This document shows, one piece after another, positions 21,907 to 34,556 of a DNA stretch of 64,000 bases (position 1 is its first letter; each line of letters starts with the position of its first letter). The translations under genes and the position numbers were made by a program. The notes beneath the pieces were generated by a model that saw nothing but the letters and a program-made list of their open reading frames with translations, was not told the origin of the DNA and did no database searches. Source of the DNA: Malania oleifera (lineage: Eukaryota; Streptophyta; Magnoliopsida; Santalales; Ximeniaceae); assembly GCF_029873635.1 (NCBI RefSeq), contig NC_080423.1:105443773-105507772 (forward strand), in the 5' to 3' direction.

Positions 21907-23470
21907 TCAAATAAATATAAATTGATCCTCAACTAATGGTTTGGTAAATATATCTGCTAATTGGGCATGAGTATTTACAAATTCAAGAACTATTTCTTTC
22001 TTGTCTACATTATCTCTTAAAAAGTGGTGATGTATATCAATATGTTTAGTTCTTGAATGTGATACCAGATTCTTTGAAATATTTATTGCGCTTGTATTAT
22101 CGCATTTTATGGGCATTGTTTGGTATTGGATTTTGAAGTCTTTTAATTGTTGTTTCATGTATAAAATTTGAGCACAACAGCTCCCAACTACTATGTATTC
22201 TGCTTCAGCTGTAGATAATGCTACGAAATTTTGTTTCTTTGAAAACCATGAAACTAATGAGTGTCCTAAAAAGTGGTAAGTCCCACTAGTGCTTTTTCTA
22301 TCTATTTTGCATTCTGCATAATCTGCATCTTAATAACTTATCATTTCAAAATCAGTTCCTTTTGGATACCAATCCTAAATCAAGTGTGCCTAGAAAATAT
22401 CTAAGAATTCGTTTTACTGCTGTTTGATGTGATTCCTTAGGAGCCGATTGGAACCTAGCACACATACACACACTGAACATTATATCTGGTCTACTTGCTG
22501 TTAAGTAAACTTCCTATCATACCTCGATAATGTTTGGTATCAACTTGCTTCCCTTTTCCATCCTTATCTAGACTAGTTGAAGTGCTCATAGGAGTTCCTA
22601 TAGGTTTACTTTCTTCCATATCAAACTTCTTTAACATGTCTTTAATATACTTAGTTTGATTTATGAAAGTTCCATTTTTAACTTGTTTGATTTGTAAACC
22701 TAGAAAGTAATTTAATTCTCCCATCATGCTCATTTCAAACTCTCTCTGCATAGTTTTAGCAAATTCATTACATAAATCTTCATGAGTAGCTCCAAATATA
22801 ATATCATCAACATAAATTTGAACTATAAGCATATTTTTATCTTTGGTTTTTATAAATAAAGTGTTGTCTATCTTTCCCCTTGAAAAATTATTTTGGAGTA
22901 GAAATTTGCTAAGCCTATCATACCAAGCTCTAGGAGCTTGTTTCAATCCATATAGAGCCTTAGTTAACTTAAATACATGATTTGGATTTTTAGAGTCTTC
23001 AAAACCTGGAGGTTGTTTAATATGACTTCTTCATTAATATAGTCATTTAGAAATGCACTTTTTACATCCATTTGGTATAATTTGAAGTCTTTATAGGCTA
23101 TATAGGCAAGAAGCATCCTTATAGCTTCCATTCTTGCTACAGGGGCAAAAGTTTCTTCATAATCAATGCCTTCTTCTTGATTGTAACCTTGTGCTACAAG
23201 CCTAACTTTATTTCTTACAATTACTTCATTTTCATCCTTTTTATTTCTAAACACCCATTTAGTTCTTATGATCGACTTGTCTTTAGGTTTAGGTATAAGT
23301 TTCGATACTTGACTTCTTTCAAATTGATTTAGTTCCTCCTGCATAGCTGTGATCCAAGAATCATCTTTTAAGGCTTCTTCAATATTTTTGGGTTCATCTT
23401 GAGATAAAAAGGCACAATGATTGCAAATATTTTTTAATGAAGCTCTAGTAGTTATTCCTTTTGAAGTTTC
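21907..23470 (-). pseudogene. SIRE-like reverse transcriptase and RNase H, broken
   Basis: The RT starts near 23440 and shows [40 protein letters not shown] and [17 protein letters not shown]. The frame shifts near 22980 and continues as KQAPRAWYDRL and the intact catalytic box YVDDIIFGAT (about 22820), then LNYFLGLQIKQ. It stops at 22491. RNase H is visible in another frame, ending with SHSRTKHIDIHHHFLRD and LADIFTKPL (21930-22080). At least two frameshifts and several stops separate the pieces. The catalytic aspartates of RT are retained. Confidence 0.8.
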
Positions 23471-23479
23471 ACTAAGAAT

Positions 23480-24898
23480 TTATTCTTTTGAGTGATTTTT
23501 ATCATATCTCCATTCTTTAGGAAGCTTCAGATTTTCTATAAGGTTTTCATTTGGAGCATCATTATTGATTTCTTCTTTTATTTCAAGATTTTCTTCTTTT
23601 TGTGGAGTATTTTCTTTTTCATCATTTTCATTTTTATTGTCATGATTGTTTGATTCATCAAATGTTATGTGCATTGATTCCATAATAGTAAAGGTTCTAT
23701 TATTATAAATCCTATAAGCTTTACTATTTATAGAGTACCCTAGGAAGATACCTTCATCAGATTTTGCATCAAATTTTCCTAGATCATCTTTAGTATTAAG
23801 AATAAAACATTTGCATCCGAATACATGAAAGTAGGAAATATTAGGTTTTCTTCCTTTCCAAAGTTCATATGGTATTTTGTCCATTTTTTATCTTATTGAT
23901 ACCCTATTTACAATGTAGCATGTTGTATTTATAGCTTCTGCCCAAAAGTATTTAGGTAGATTATTTTCATTCAACATTATTCTCGCCATTTCTTGTAGAG
24001 TTCTATTTTTTCTTTTTACAACTCCATTTTGTTGTGGAGTCCTAGGTACGGAAAAATTATGATTTATTCCATATTCATTACAGAATTTTTCAACATTTTT
24101 GTTTTTAAATTCCCTACCTTGATCACTCCTAAAGCTTGTTATATTATAGCCCTTTTCATTTTGTAATTTCTTACATAAAGTGATAAGCATGTCATAGGCT
24201 TCATCTTTGTTTGTTAGAAATAATACCCAAGTGAATCTTGAATAATCATCCACTATTACAAAAGCATATTGTTTTCCTCCTAGGCTTGAGGTTCTTGTTG
24301 GACCAAATAAGTCTAGATGCAACAATTCTAGGGGTCTTTTTGTAGATATGTATTTTTTCTTTTTGAAACTTGTTTTAACTTGCTTTCTCTTTTGACATGC
24401 ATCACATATCTTGTCTTTTATGAATTTTGCATTAGGTAGTCCTTTGACAATATTTTTTTTTGATAATTTGGATAATAGGTCCATGCTAGCATGTCCTAGT
24501 TTTCTATGCCATAGCCAACTTATTTCATTCATTACTGCCAAACAAGTTACATTCTGATTTACTAAGTTCTCAAAATTTATACAATAGACATTGTTTATCC
24601 TATGAGCTATAAACAAGGTTTCATTATTCTTGGGATTTTGAATAACACATTTTTCTTTCTTAAAGATTATTTCGAACCCTTTATCACTTAATTGACTAAT
24701 ACTTAAAAGGTTATGTTTTAATCCTTCTACTAATAGCACATTATCTATAGTGAGTGAGGGTTCTTTACCAATTTTACCGATGCCAATTATTTTACCTTTA
24801 GCATTATCGCCGAAGGTGACGTATCCTCCATCCTTTTGTTTTAATGTAGTGTACTTGGTCTTGTCATCGGTCATGTGCCTTGAGCACCTGCTGTCCAC
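23480..24898 (-). pseudogene. SIRE-like protease and integrase, catalytic residues lost
   Basis: The frame opens at the protease site, which reads DSRCSRHMT where DSGCSRHMT is expected, a GGG-to-AGG type change. The integrase zinc finger (WHRKLGHASMDLLSKL, CDACQKRKQVK) and core follow: LHLDLFGPTRT with the first aspartate, FRSDQGREF with the second, and GVVKRKNRTL where the third catalytic residue, glutamate, is now lysine. The frame ends at TGA-like stop 23888; after a short gap the same frame continues (23480-23884) with PYELWKGRKPNISYFHVFGC and an acidic, asparagine-rich linker toward RT. Confidence 0.8.
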
Positions 24899-25403
24899 GT
24901 ATCATTTATCCGTTGACAGTGTTGTCCTAAAGCATACCTACAATGGAAGATTTCTTTGTGTTAGTCTTTGAAACCCAAATTCTTTTAATTTTCTTTGTTT
25001 TGTTGTTAGTTCCATTATTAACTTTCCATTCTCCTTGCACTTTAACATACTTTCTTTTTAGTGGGCAATTAAACATTACATGACTTTAGTCTTGCACATA
25101 TAGCAAGTGGTGTGTTCATGTTTGTTGTTTGATGAAGTGCTAGCACAATACTTAGCTTCTTTAACAAAGTATCCCATGTATAGCTTTTTGTTCCTTTTAT
25201 TTGTTTTACCATTATAGCCTATACCTTCTTTGTTCCCATGAAGCCTTTGCTATCCAATCATCTTTTCAAAGTTTTTTTTCCTTTGGTAAAGTTATAGATA
25301 ATTTTTTCTTTATCCTCTACTACCTTTTTGAGTTCATTTATTTCTAAATCCTTTTTATTCAAATTATCTTTATGAGTTTTGCCTAACTCTTGAGTTGCTT
25401 TAT
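24899..25403 (-). pseudogene. gag-protease junction, fragmentary
   Basis: Homology to the gag-pol junction is expected here. Only broken frames are seen, with lysine-rich pieces and at least one frameshift, because gag and integrase lie in different frames on either side. Confidence 0.4.
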
Positions 25404-26717
25404 TTATTTCTTCTTCCAACTTCTTAATACAATAATTTTTTTTTCAATAGCTTTGAATGATTCAAGGTGCTTTACTAGTTCTTTATTTTGATCTTTCAAA
25501 GTTATATTTCTCTTAGAAATTTTTATGAATCTCTTATGCAAAGAAAACAACTCAGCTTGCAATTCCTTATAGGAAGGCATGCTGTCACATGACTCATCAC
25601 ATAACTCATTTTGAGATTCTGTAGAGGAATAGTAGGAGTTTACCTCTTCATCATTCGCCATGAAACATATGTTTGCCATCTCTTGTCCACTTGATTCATT
25701 TTCTATCTCGCTGGAGCTTGAATCATCCCACGTAGCTTTCATAGATTCCTTCTTTTTCTTCTTGTCTTTCTTGAACAATGGACAATCTGGTTTGATATGC
25801 CCAGGTTTCTTGCAATGATACCATATTGGAAGTTCATTCTTACTTTTATTTTCCTTCCTACTTGTCTCTCATTTTTCAGGTTTCTTTTTATTGAACTTCC
25901 TAGGAAATCTTTCATTTCTTCTATAAAATTTGCCTAGTCTCTTAGTGATGAATGTCAATTCATCTTGATCTAAGTCACCTGTCTCACTTTCCTCTTCACT
26001 AGAGTTGTGGCTAGAGGCTTTTAGTGCAATGGATCTTTTATGCTTTGGTTCAAGATTCCTTTCTTTTAAAGTTATTTCATAGGTAAGAAGTGAACCTATG
26101 AGTTCATCTAAAGAGGTAGTCTTAAGGTTTCTACCTTCAGTGATAGTTGTAGCCTTTGGTTCTCATATTGAGGGAAGGCCTCTTAGGATTTTTCTAATCA
26201 TTTCATAGGTAGTATAAGTTTTCCCTAAGGCACTTAAGGAGTTTATTATGTGGGTAAATCTGGGGTACATACTTGATATTGTTTCATCAGAATTCATCTT
26301 GAATGCTTCATATTCGCTTGTTAACATCTCTATCCTATTGTCTCTAACGTCAATAGTTCCTTCATATGTCACTTCTAATATGTCCCATATTTTTTTAGCC
26401 GTCTTGCATGCCATGACCCCATTAAATTCATTAGCATCTAAGACACAATATAAAACATTTATAGTGGTTGAATTGATTTGAAGCATTTTATAGTATGAAT
26501 CGATCATATCCCTTTTTTCTTTTGGAATCTGTTTTCCACCAACTATTTTAGTGGGAATAAGGTCTCCATCTATAACTACTTCCCATGCTTTCCAATCCAT
26601 GTGTTGGAGATAGATTTGCATTCTCTTTTTCCAAAACGTATAATTATGTTCACAAAAAATTGGTGGACGAGTTAAGGATTGACCTTCACCGACGGGTGCT
26701 ACTCCTATATTTGCCAT
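25404..26717 (-). pseudogene. SIRE-like gag, two in-frame stops
   Basis: Gag packages the RNA. The ATG at 26717 starts an UBN2-type gag N-terminus with RPPIFCEHNYTFWKKRMQIY, KKIWDILEVTYEG and YPRFTHIINSLSALGK, 184 residues to TGA 26163-26165. The same frame continues through LKTTSLDELIGSLLTYEI and a second TGA near 25869. It then reaches the zinc knuckle, which reads WYHCKKPGHIKPDC with the first cysteine changed to tryptophan (25821-25823). A charged coiled-coil extension with an acidic serine-rich segment follows (25404-25778). Confidence 0.8.
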
Positions 26718-26758
26718 TCGATCTTTTTATAGTTTCTTGTTAGGAATTACTATAACTA

Positions 26759-26771
26759 GGCTCTGATACCA
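26759..26771 (-). other. primer binding site (tRNA-iMet) of the SIRE-like element
   Basis: The minus strand reads TGGTATCAGAGCC two bases inside the 5' LTR. This is complementary to the 3' end of initiator tRNA-Met, the usual copia primer, and it fixes the LTR edge at 26774. Confidence 0.85.
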
Positions 26772-28595
26772 ATTGAAATTAGGAATAGCTTCCCAAGAGG
26801 GCGTGTGAATTGGTTTTAAAAATTTTTTCCTTTAGAATTAGTTCTTTTAAGTTGGAAATCTTAAAAACAATCACAATCAATCACAACAAGATCAAACTCA
26901 CAATTTAAGTAACAATATATGTGAAAATTTGCTACACTCAATTTAAGCCTTGTATCACAATTATTTTTCTTCTCAATGTTCAGTTTTTAAATAAACTTTC
27001 AGATTAATAGGTCAAGGATAATCAACCAACGTAGTCCCTTTCGGTTTCCGCAATCAATGCTGATTTATCCAAAACGAATTACCTTCTGGTCTATTTAATT
27101 ACAAACATTCAGAATTGAAATTAAAAACAACCACGCAGATTATATCTTTGAAAAATAAAGAGTAGAGTGGAGACAAAAGAATACAAGGATTTTTACGAGG
27201 TTCGACTTCAACACAGCCTACGTCCTCGCCCTTGGCCAAACCGCCAAAGGATTCACTATTACCATTCCTTTATCAGTCGGAACAAAACCAATTACAAGCA
27301 CTCCTTAGGAAAGGCTAGAGCCCGCCTTCCCCAAACAATCTCCCCTTGTTTGGTACAACGATTCAACTACTCAAATCGTCAACAAGCCCTATTACAAAGA
27401 TAGAAAAACAATACGTACAAGAACTTGCTTCTCAAAGAGCTGATTAGTACAAGTTTAAAACACTAATGCACTTCAGTAAATTCAGAATATGAATTTCAGA
27501 ATGAAGCTCTTAGAAATTTATCACTGTGGGTATCTTTCAAAGAAAGAATCAGCAACTCAATGATCAAACACAGTGAGATTCAGCAAGAACTTCTTAATTT
27601 CGAGCAAGGATGAGAGCAATATGAGGCACTTTCAGAATTTCAGAGTGAGAGAGAGTATGACAACAGATTGTGAGCTATTAATAATCTTGGTAATTAATTC
27701 AATGAGTCTTGGGGGTATTTATAGATGTATAAAACCTTCTTACTTGTTCCCCAAAGGATACTCAAACTTGTTTCCATATATTACACTTAATTAAGTTTCC
27801 AAAAATTTGAATTTCAAAAATTATATCTGTTGGAAAACAGAAAATTGCCGCTAGGCAAACGACTGTGAAGTCCTGATAGTCGTCTGTCCATTTAATATAA
27901 CGGTAAGAATCATAGGCAGAAAGGTGACAGTCGTCTGTCCCTTGAGTGGCAGTCGTCTGTCATCAGAATATAAGGTGACAGTCGTCTGTCCATGTGAAAT
28001 TTTGAGCCTTTTAGTAACATATAAGGTGGACAGTTGTCTGGTGAAGCTTTCACAGACTTCTCACTTTTCACTGACAGTCGTCTGTCAGGCTTCTGTGTTT
28101 TAATTTTAAGCCTTTAATTTAGTCAGTCGTCTGTCAATTGAATAAATTTATTTTTTAGTCATTTTTTGATTTCTCTCTCATTTTTAGTTGGAATATAATT
28201 TTGTTTTAACTTTGAAAACATGTTCCAAGTTATTATCTTAAGGTCTCTAAGTCTCTTTGTTTAATGAGCTTCAAAATGAAAACTTCATACTTGAATAAAC
28301 TTAAAATACTTACAGAGACTTGTCCTAAGTTCTCAAAAATTCTCCTTTGTTCTGAACTTTCTTTGTTGCTAATCTTTGATCTCGCAGAATAATCTGAACT
28401 TTGAGCTCTTATGTTGATCTTCTTTAATCATCATGCTCTTATGGTCTTCGAATTTTGATCCATACTATCAGTTATTGATTCATGCTACATGAGTACCTTC
28501 AATATGAATTCCTGAGAAAACACAACACTCAACTAAAACATGTTAAATCCTACTTGTTTATTAGCATCAAAATGGAGTATCAAACCTAGTAAGGC

Positions 28596-28616
28596 TGTCA
28601 CGACCTGCTTATTTTT

Positions 28617-28680
<64 letters not shown>

Positions 28681-29895
28681 TTTAAATATAATATCAATAT
28701 CACATATCCCATATTCCTGCTCAGCAAGTCACAATCCACCTAGGCTTGTGAGCACCAGGGATATATCAGAACATAAAGCAGAAGCCCTAGCAGCAGAAAA
28801 TATATAAACATGTATATCTCAATTACCATATACCACAATATACTAGAGTTACTACAATCACTGTATTTTCATATATACATCCCAAAAATAAAACCTAGGG
28901 ACATTTCCCACAAAATCTAACCGTCCCTACAAAACTTACCCTTCAAAAGGGCAGATACACAGCACTAGTTTAGCGGGGCTTTTCCCGCTCGCCTATCAGG
29001 GGCTCCTGAAAAGTTTGTAAAATTTAGAGGTGAGACACCTCTCAGTAAGGGAAATAAACTAATACTAGTGTGTGGCAACATGAGTATTCTGTGTTCAACA
29101 TATATCATACATAACATGTTCAGTACTGTTTATCAAATCTGGGAAAACTTATATATAAATCAAAACATGGCAGAACGTACTGCATTTTCATAACATATCT
29201 CATCTCATAATAATAATAACATAAAACAATCCTGGTAGGTTAGCTGACTGTTGTCATGTATTACGCCCACATGACTGGGTTGTGTGGCCCGAAGGCGGGA
29301 CCTGACAATGGTTGGCCGACCACTGCCTAGTCAAACAGTAGTTTGTAGGTCCGATGGGTCTACCCAGACTGGTCCGTACACCAGGGACGATAACAGCACA
29401 CTTCTTGAAAATAACCACATCGACCATCTAATCTCACACCACTCCGTACAACAACGTTAACACAGATATCATGATCACGAGGACCATGGACACATAGCAA
29501 CGGTACCGTGCAAGTGCTAGCCTAGACCAAGCCAACCAGGTTCTGATATCATATACATATACTAAAAATCGTGATACATGGATAACTCATATCATTAATT
29601 ATCAAATCATTCATATCATTTTTCACATAAACATATATCATGAAAATCATCGGTCCGTACGCTGGAATTTCAAATTTTATCGTAGCTCGGCCCGTACGCC
29701 TGTAAATCACATAGCACAGCCCGTACGCTGGCAAATTACATAGCTCACCCCGTACGTCGGCAAATCACATAACATAGCCCGTATGCTGGCAAATGTCATC
29801 CACATAACACGGCCCGTACGCCTGCAAATATATCCATATAGCACGGCCTGTACGCCGGCAGACATATCCACATAGCACGGCCCGTACGCCCTCAA

Positions 29896-29947
<52 letters not shown>

Positions 29948-30619
29948 GGCCCGTACCCCGATTTTCCATCATAGAAATCCATATCATCCCTATTCCCAGA
30001 AAACAATATTTCACAACATTTTTATACTCATGCCACACTAAACAAATTTTCCACATATTCAACATATCATCATTTAAACAGTATTTTCCATATATAAATC
30101 ATATATATAAATATATTTATTTTTCCTGAAACCAGATGCTACATATATATACCTGCATTTTCTCAAAACAAAACTAGTTTAATTTATCCCCTGACCTGAC
30201 TCTTGAAAAGCCCCTAAGAAAATCTTCCGTGCACCCGCAGGGTTCCCAACTCAATAACCCTGGAAACGAAAACTCAAAGAATTAAAGTTTAGTATTTTTG
30301 TACGCACAACATTTTCTACAACTACCACTAATTCAAATTCGGCTTAAAAAGTCTTACCTCAACTTAGGGATGATTCCCAACGTTCCCAATCAATATCCCT
30401 GGAAAGAAAAACTCTCAGTATTAAACTTTAATATTTCAACGCGTATATCACTTTCTTCAACTGTCAAAAATCCAAATATTGAGTATAAAACCTTACCCTG
30501 GATTTGGGATGAAATCCAACTTCGTTTCTTTGACGATCCGCTCCGGCAAATTTGCAGAGAACTTCACCAGGAGCGTCGTGGTGGCTTCGGTTTGTCGATC
30601 CGGCGTAAAACTGGCTCGG

Positions 30620-30675
<56 letters not shown>

Positions 30676-30676
30676 G

Positions 30677-30708
<32 letters not shown>

Positions 30709-30886
30709 CACTTACAAACTTAAAGCAAGCTTCTTGGAGAAGCTTGCACTATTATGTATATATATATATATATATTCCTTATCATACTATTCATTTTACT
30801 TGTTAATTTAATTAATTTATTTTATTTATTGTTTTATTATTATTATTTTATTTTATTTTTAAATTCAATTTTTCCCGGTTACTACA
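28596..30886 (-). mobile_element. solo gypsy-like LTR with target duplication AAGGC
   Basis: The element begins TGTCACGACCTGC and ends GGTTACTACA. It is flanked by AAGGC at 28591-28595 and 30887-30891, a perfect 5-bp duplication. Its layout is that of the other TGTNACGACC LTRs in the window: a TGTGTGGCCCGAAGGCGG block (29280), a CGTACGCC minisatellite (29640-29960), then a CT/GA-rich part. Microsatellites are (CA)n at 28618-28655 followed by (TA)n to 28680, (AT)n at 29899-29944, (GA)n at 30625-30674 and 30681-30708, and (TA)n at 30757-30774. Open frames over these tracts are spurious. Orientation is inferred from related LTRs. Confidence 0.85.
29640..29960. repeat. minisatellite around CGGCCCGTACGCCGGCAAAT
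   Basis: About nine units of 30-40 bp recur with a CATAGCACGGCCCGTACGCC-like core, separated by short AT-rich spacers. The same minisatellite is found in the LTR at 33430-33720 and, as GGCCTTGCGCCGAA, in the LTR at 39270-39390. Confidence 0.85.
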
Positions 30887-30896
30887 AAGGCCAACA

Positions 30897-32256
30897 ATTG
30901 TTTAAAGTGTTTTGATGATATTAACATATATATTGTTCCTAGTGTTTTCCTATCTTTGCAGATCATGCTTAGCACAAGTACTAATACATGAAGTACTAGA
31001 TCGAAGACAAAGATCGGACCGCGTAGACGTCAAAAAGGAAATATCAAATGGACACGTACTCGGAAGGACCCATGTACAACCAGAAGCTTAATTGTAAAAT
31101 TATTTGTAATAAGGGTTGTGTGTGTGATAGGAACTTTTTGTAACTCTTGCGTTTTGTTTCTGCATGATCTCTGAGTAAGAGTTGAGCAATGCACATACAT
31201 ATTAGGACACATGAGTTTATAGGATTGCACTAAAAGTCACAAACTCAATTCATAGTTTTCAAAATTAAAATCAAAGAGTTTGTTAAAACAATCCTAAACT
31301 CAAATGTGGTTTTCAAAGGGACAAGTTTTCATCATTTTGGTTTTACAATATTTTAAATATTTGGTCCTGGTTTTGTCAAAGCATGGTTAATGTCCTAAGG
31401 TTCAAAGAAGGTCAAGCATATTTTTGTAAAAGGACATTCTAAGTATATAAGATATCAAATGAGCTTTCAAACATGTTTTCATAAAAAATATATCTTATAT
31501 TTAAGGGGAAACTCACTTGGACAAGTTTTTAACTTCATTAGAATCAATATGTTTCAAGTGCTTTTATCCAAGAGTGTTTTAAGTGTTCAAAAGGCTTTTT
31601 GGTTGGGTTTAAAACCTCAGTTATGCACCAATCACCTTTCCTGAACACTTTTTGGTATTTGGGGCATAACTTTTGCTAGAAAAGTCCAAAAAGGACGATC
31701 TTGGTGTCCTTGGAAAGCTAAGAAAAGCTCCCACTACTTTAATGTTGATGACTTTTTCTGATTCAGGGAACTCATTGATGAGAACAAGGTATTGTCGAAG
31801 AGTGGCAGTGTGTGACTAGTCGACGAAAGTAGGGGACCAGTCGACAAGTCTAACGAGCAGAACTGCTCCAACGGGCAAAAAACGGATAGTTTACCAAATA
31901 AAATATCTTTTATTCTCACCAACGGCTAGTTAACGACTCCTTTGGCTCTTGGTCTATAAATACAAGCTATTAGACTTGTATTAACATGGTTTTGAAGGCT
32001 TTTAATCATTCTTAGTGAAAAACATCTTTTTATACCAAAACCCAAGCACCTAGCACTTTGCATTGTTTTTCTTCATTCACAAGTGCTCATTTTCTCTTGC
32101 TCTTTAATTATATTTGATTCATTATTTGAGAGACAGTGTGAGGTTTGCTTTGTATTTAATATTTGCTCATTTGAGAAGCATCATATTGTATTTCCATCAT
32201 CTTCTTGTAAAGCTTCTTTGTGAACCGTTTGGTGAAAGTTCTTTGTGAACCGAAGA
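30897..32256 (+). mobile_element. LTR-like fragment with plus-strand promoter
   Basis: No coding region is seen. TCTATAAATAC near 31953 is a good TATA box on the plus strand. About 110-150 bp upstream lie two copies of an AGTCGACGA/AGTCGACAA motif (31819-31845). Downstream comes a sequence like many copia leaders (ACCCAAGCACCTAGCACTTTG near 32040). It ends abruptly at another LTR start (TGTGACGACC, 32257). The left limit is the target site of the SIRE-like element. Family is uncertain. Confidence 0.45.
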
Positions 32257-32642
32257 TGTGACGACCTAATTCTTCTACGATTTTTTTATACGATCATGAA
32301 CAATATTAATCAACCATCTTGCAAACATCTCTGATACCATATATACTATACACATAATCAATCCGGACTGAAAGTGGGTACTGGGAAATCTGCCCATAAA
32401 TACACATCAACTAAGCAACGGAAAACGTAATATGCCTAAATCTCATATACAATACCAGAATTCTACTATCTCCATAATTATACATATACAACCCCAAAAT
32501 CCATAAACATCCTTGAGACTATACAAAAACACATCTCTCAACTCAAATACTTACCCTGAAACTAGGGCAGTACCACAACCTCCTCTACCTCGGAGCACGC
32601 TCTGTCTGTTTGGATCCCCTGAAATGTTTGTGAAAACTAAGG
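32257..32642 (-). mobile_element. gypsy-like LTR fragment
   Basis: It starts TGTGACGACCTAATTC and contains ATATACAATACCAGA and a GGAGCACGCTCTGTCTGT block. It is homologous to the inverted fragment at 35931-36669. It breaks off at 32642 where a SIRE-type LTR end begins. Confidence 0.6.
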
Positions 32643-32995
32643 TGTAGTCTTAAGAGGGGGGGTGAATTGGGTTTTAAAATTTCTTTTAAATTCTTTTTGT
32701 TTTTAATGAAGTCTTAACCTTTTATTGATTTGTTCAATACACAACAAAAGTTTAAGTATTCTATTCAATCCACAACACAAATAAACAATCAATCAACCAC
32801 TCAAACCAATCAACCAAAATATAAGTAAGCAATCAATATATACTTAAACAATCAAAATGTTGCAACTCTTTGAGCACTTTCAACTTTTTGTTAGCAGCCC
32901 TGTAATTCGTATGCAAGCCCTGTGTTTTTGGAATGAATATTTCAATAATGTAACATTCACACTCTTCCCAAGGTTCAGATTTTAAATAAACCTTT
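32643..32995 (-). mobile_element. SIRE-like LTR fragment
   Basis: TGTAGTCTTAAGAGGGGGGG followed by GTGAATTGGGTTTTAAAA matches the outer end of the SIRE LTRs at 17767 and 26774. The shared block with AGATTTTAAATAAACC near 32980 is also present there. It is cut at 32995 by the next LTR start. Confidence 0.6.
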
Positions 32996-34556
32996 TGTAA
33001 CGACCTGCTTAATTTCCATATATTTTTTTTCCATAAATAATACAGATTTGTATAATAAAAATCAACTTAATTTCCATTGTGTGGCCCGAAGGCGGGACTT
33101 GACAATGGTTGGCTGACCACTGCTAAGTCAAAAGTACAGTCTGTAAGTCCGATAGGTCTACCAGACCTGGTCCATACACCAGGGGCGCTCACACTTCTTA
33201 AAATCACATCGACCATCCAACCTCACGCCACTCCGTATAGTAGCATTAACACAAATATTATGATGAATCATGAACACATAGTATCGGTACTGTGCAAGTG
33301 CTAGCCTAGACCAAGCCAACCATGTTCTAATAACATATAACATATAATGAAACTGTGATACATGAATATTTCATACCATTAATTACCAAATCATATCATT
33401 TTGCATATATAAGTATATCATGAAAATCATTGGCCCGTACGTCGGTATTTCATATTTTTACCATAGCTCGGCCCATACGCCGGCAAATCATATCCATAGC
33501 TCGGCCTGTACCCTGGAAAACATATCCATAGCTCAGCCCATACACCAGAAAACGTATCCATAGCTTAGCCCATACGCTAACAAACATATCCATAGCACGG
33601 CCCGTATACCGGCAATTCATATCCATAGCACGGTCTGTACGCCGAAAAATCTATACATAGCATGACCCGTACACCAGCAAATCATATACATAGCACGGCC
33701 CGTACGCCGGTAAATTATATCCATATCATTATCATATTCTTAGAAAACAATATTTCATTATAAATTCTACTTATGCCACACGAAACAAGTTTTATACATT
33801 TTTAAACATATCATCTTTTACCGCAGTATTTCCCAAACATAAAACATATATAAATATATTTATTTTACTAAAATCAGATGTTGTAATAACATACCTACAT
33901 TTTCATAAAATAACTAGCTTAATTTATCCCTTTACCTGATTCTTGAAAAGTCCCTAAGAAAATCTGTCTTGCACCCACAGGGTTCCCCACTCTACACCTT
34001 GAAAATGATATTCCCCAGAACTAAACTTTAGTATTTCTATGCATGCTACGCTTTCTACAACTGTCAATAAGTCAAATACTGAGTAGAAAGGCTTACCCTG
34101 AATTTGGGATGGTTTCCAACTCAGCCCCACCGACGATCCAATCTAGCAAATTTGGAGAGAGCCTTCCCAGGAGCATCGCGGTGGGCTCAGATTGTCAAAC
34201 CGGTAAGAATCTAGCCCGAGATCGTAGAGAGAAGGTAGGAGGGGCGTAGAGGAGAGAGAGAGAAGTGATTTGCGCAGGTTTTTGGCTAAAAATGAATTTT
34301 ACCCCTACTTATACACTGGCCTTTGTCGACGAGCCACGTCACCTTGTCAATGAGGTCATGAAGAAGACTCATCAACGAACTCTCTCCTCGTCGATGAAAT
34401 TCAGAATCTCCCAAACCCCTGCTCGGTATTTTCTCGTCGATGAAACGTACCCTCGTCGACGAGGCCTGCTGCCTCTTTCTTTTCGTTTCCAATTTCTATT
34501 TTCTCCCTCTTTATTATTATTATTAAAAATAACATAATTTCTCCTGGGTCACCACA
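32996..34556 (-). mobile_element. 3' LTR of a second Tekay-like gypsy element
   Basis: It begins TGTAACGACCTGCTTAATTT and ends GGTCACCACA, followed at once by the internal PPT region (TCTCCCCTC on plus, a purine tract on minus). About 200 bp appear deleted near 33075 relative to 28596-30886. It carries about ten CGTACGCCGG minisatellite units (33430-33720). From 34323 to 34470 it has variants of TCGTCGACGA, next to a minus-strand TATA-like TATAAGT at about 34308. Confidence 0.7.

Larger units (their letters stand above)
17767..30896 (-). mobile_element. SIRE-like Ty1/copia retrotransposon with env-like ORF
   Basis: Both LTRs, a PPT, a PBS and internal genes are present on the minus strand in the order gag, protease, integrase, RT-RNase H, env-like ORF. 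This order, the coiled-coil gag extension and the RT motifs point to the SIRE (Sirevirus/Maximus) lineage. The target duplication is ATTCT at 17762-17766 and ATTGT at 30897-30901, one mismatch apart. A gypsy-like solo LTR (28596-30886) sits in the right LTR. Every ORF is damaged by stops, frameshifts or lost active-site residues, so the copy is not autonomous. Confidence 0.85.
26774..30896 (-). repeat. 5' LTR of the SIRE-like element, with solo LTR inside
   Basis: Without the 2,291-bp solo LTR and its 5-bp target duplication the LTR is about 1,827 bp. It matches 17767-19660 closely in the same order, from TGAAATTAGG to AGGCCAACA. The insertion lies only 10 bp from its right end. The start of the transcribed strand is therefore separated from the U3 by the inserted LTR. 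Confidence 0.85.

Noticed and set aside
28533-28743. Open frames on both strands across a (CA)n(TA)n tract
   Set aside because: The frames are made of dinucleotide translation (HTHT, YIYI, VCVC) and have no coding context.
29640-29960. CRISPR-like regular repeats
   Set aside because: The spacers are short, AT-rich and similar to one another, and the context is a plant LTR. It is a minisatellite.
30298-30723. 141-residue plus-strand open frame with an arginine-glutamate run
   Set aside because: It lies inside a solo LTR and half of it is a (GA)n microsatellite.
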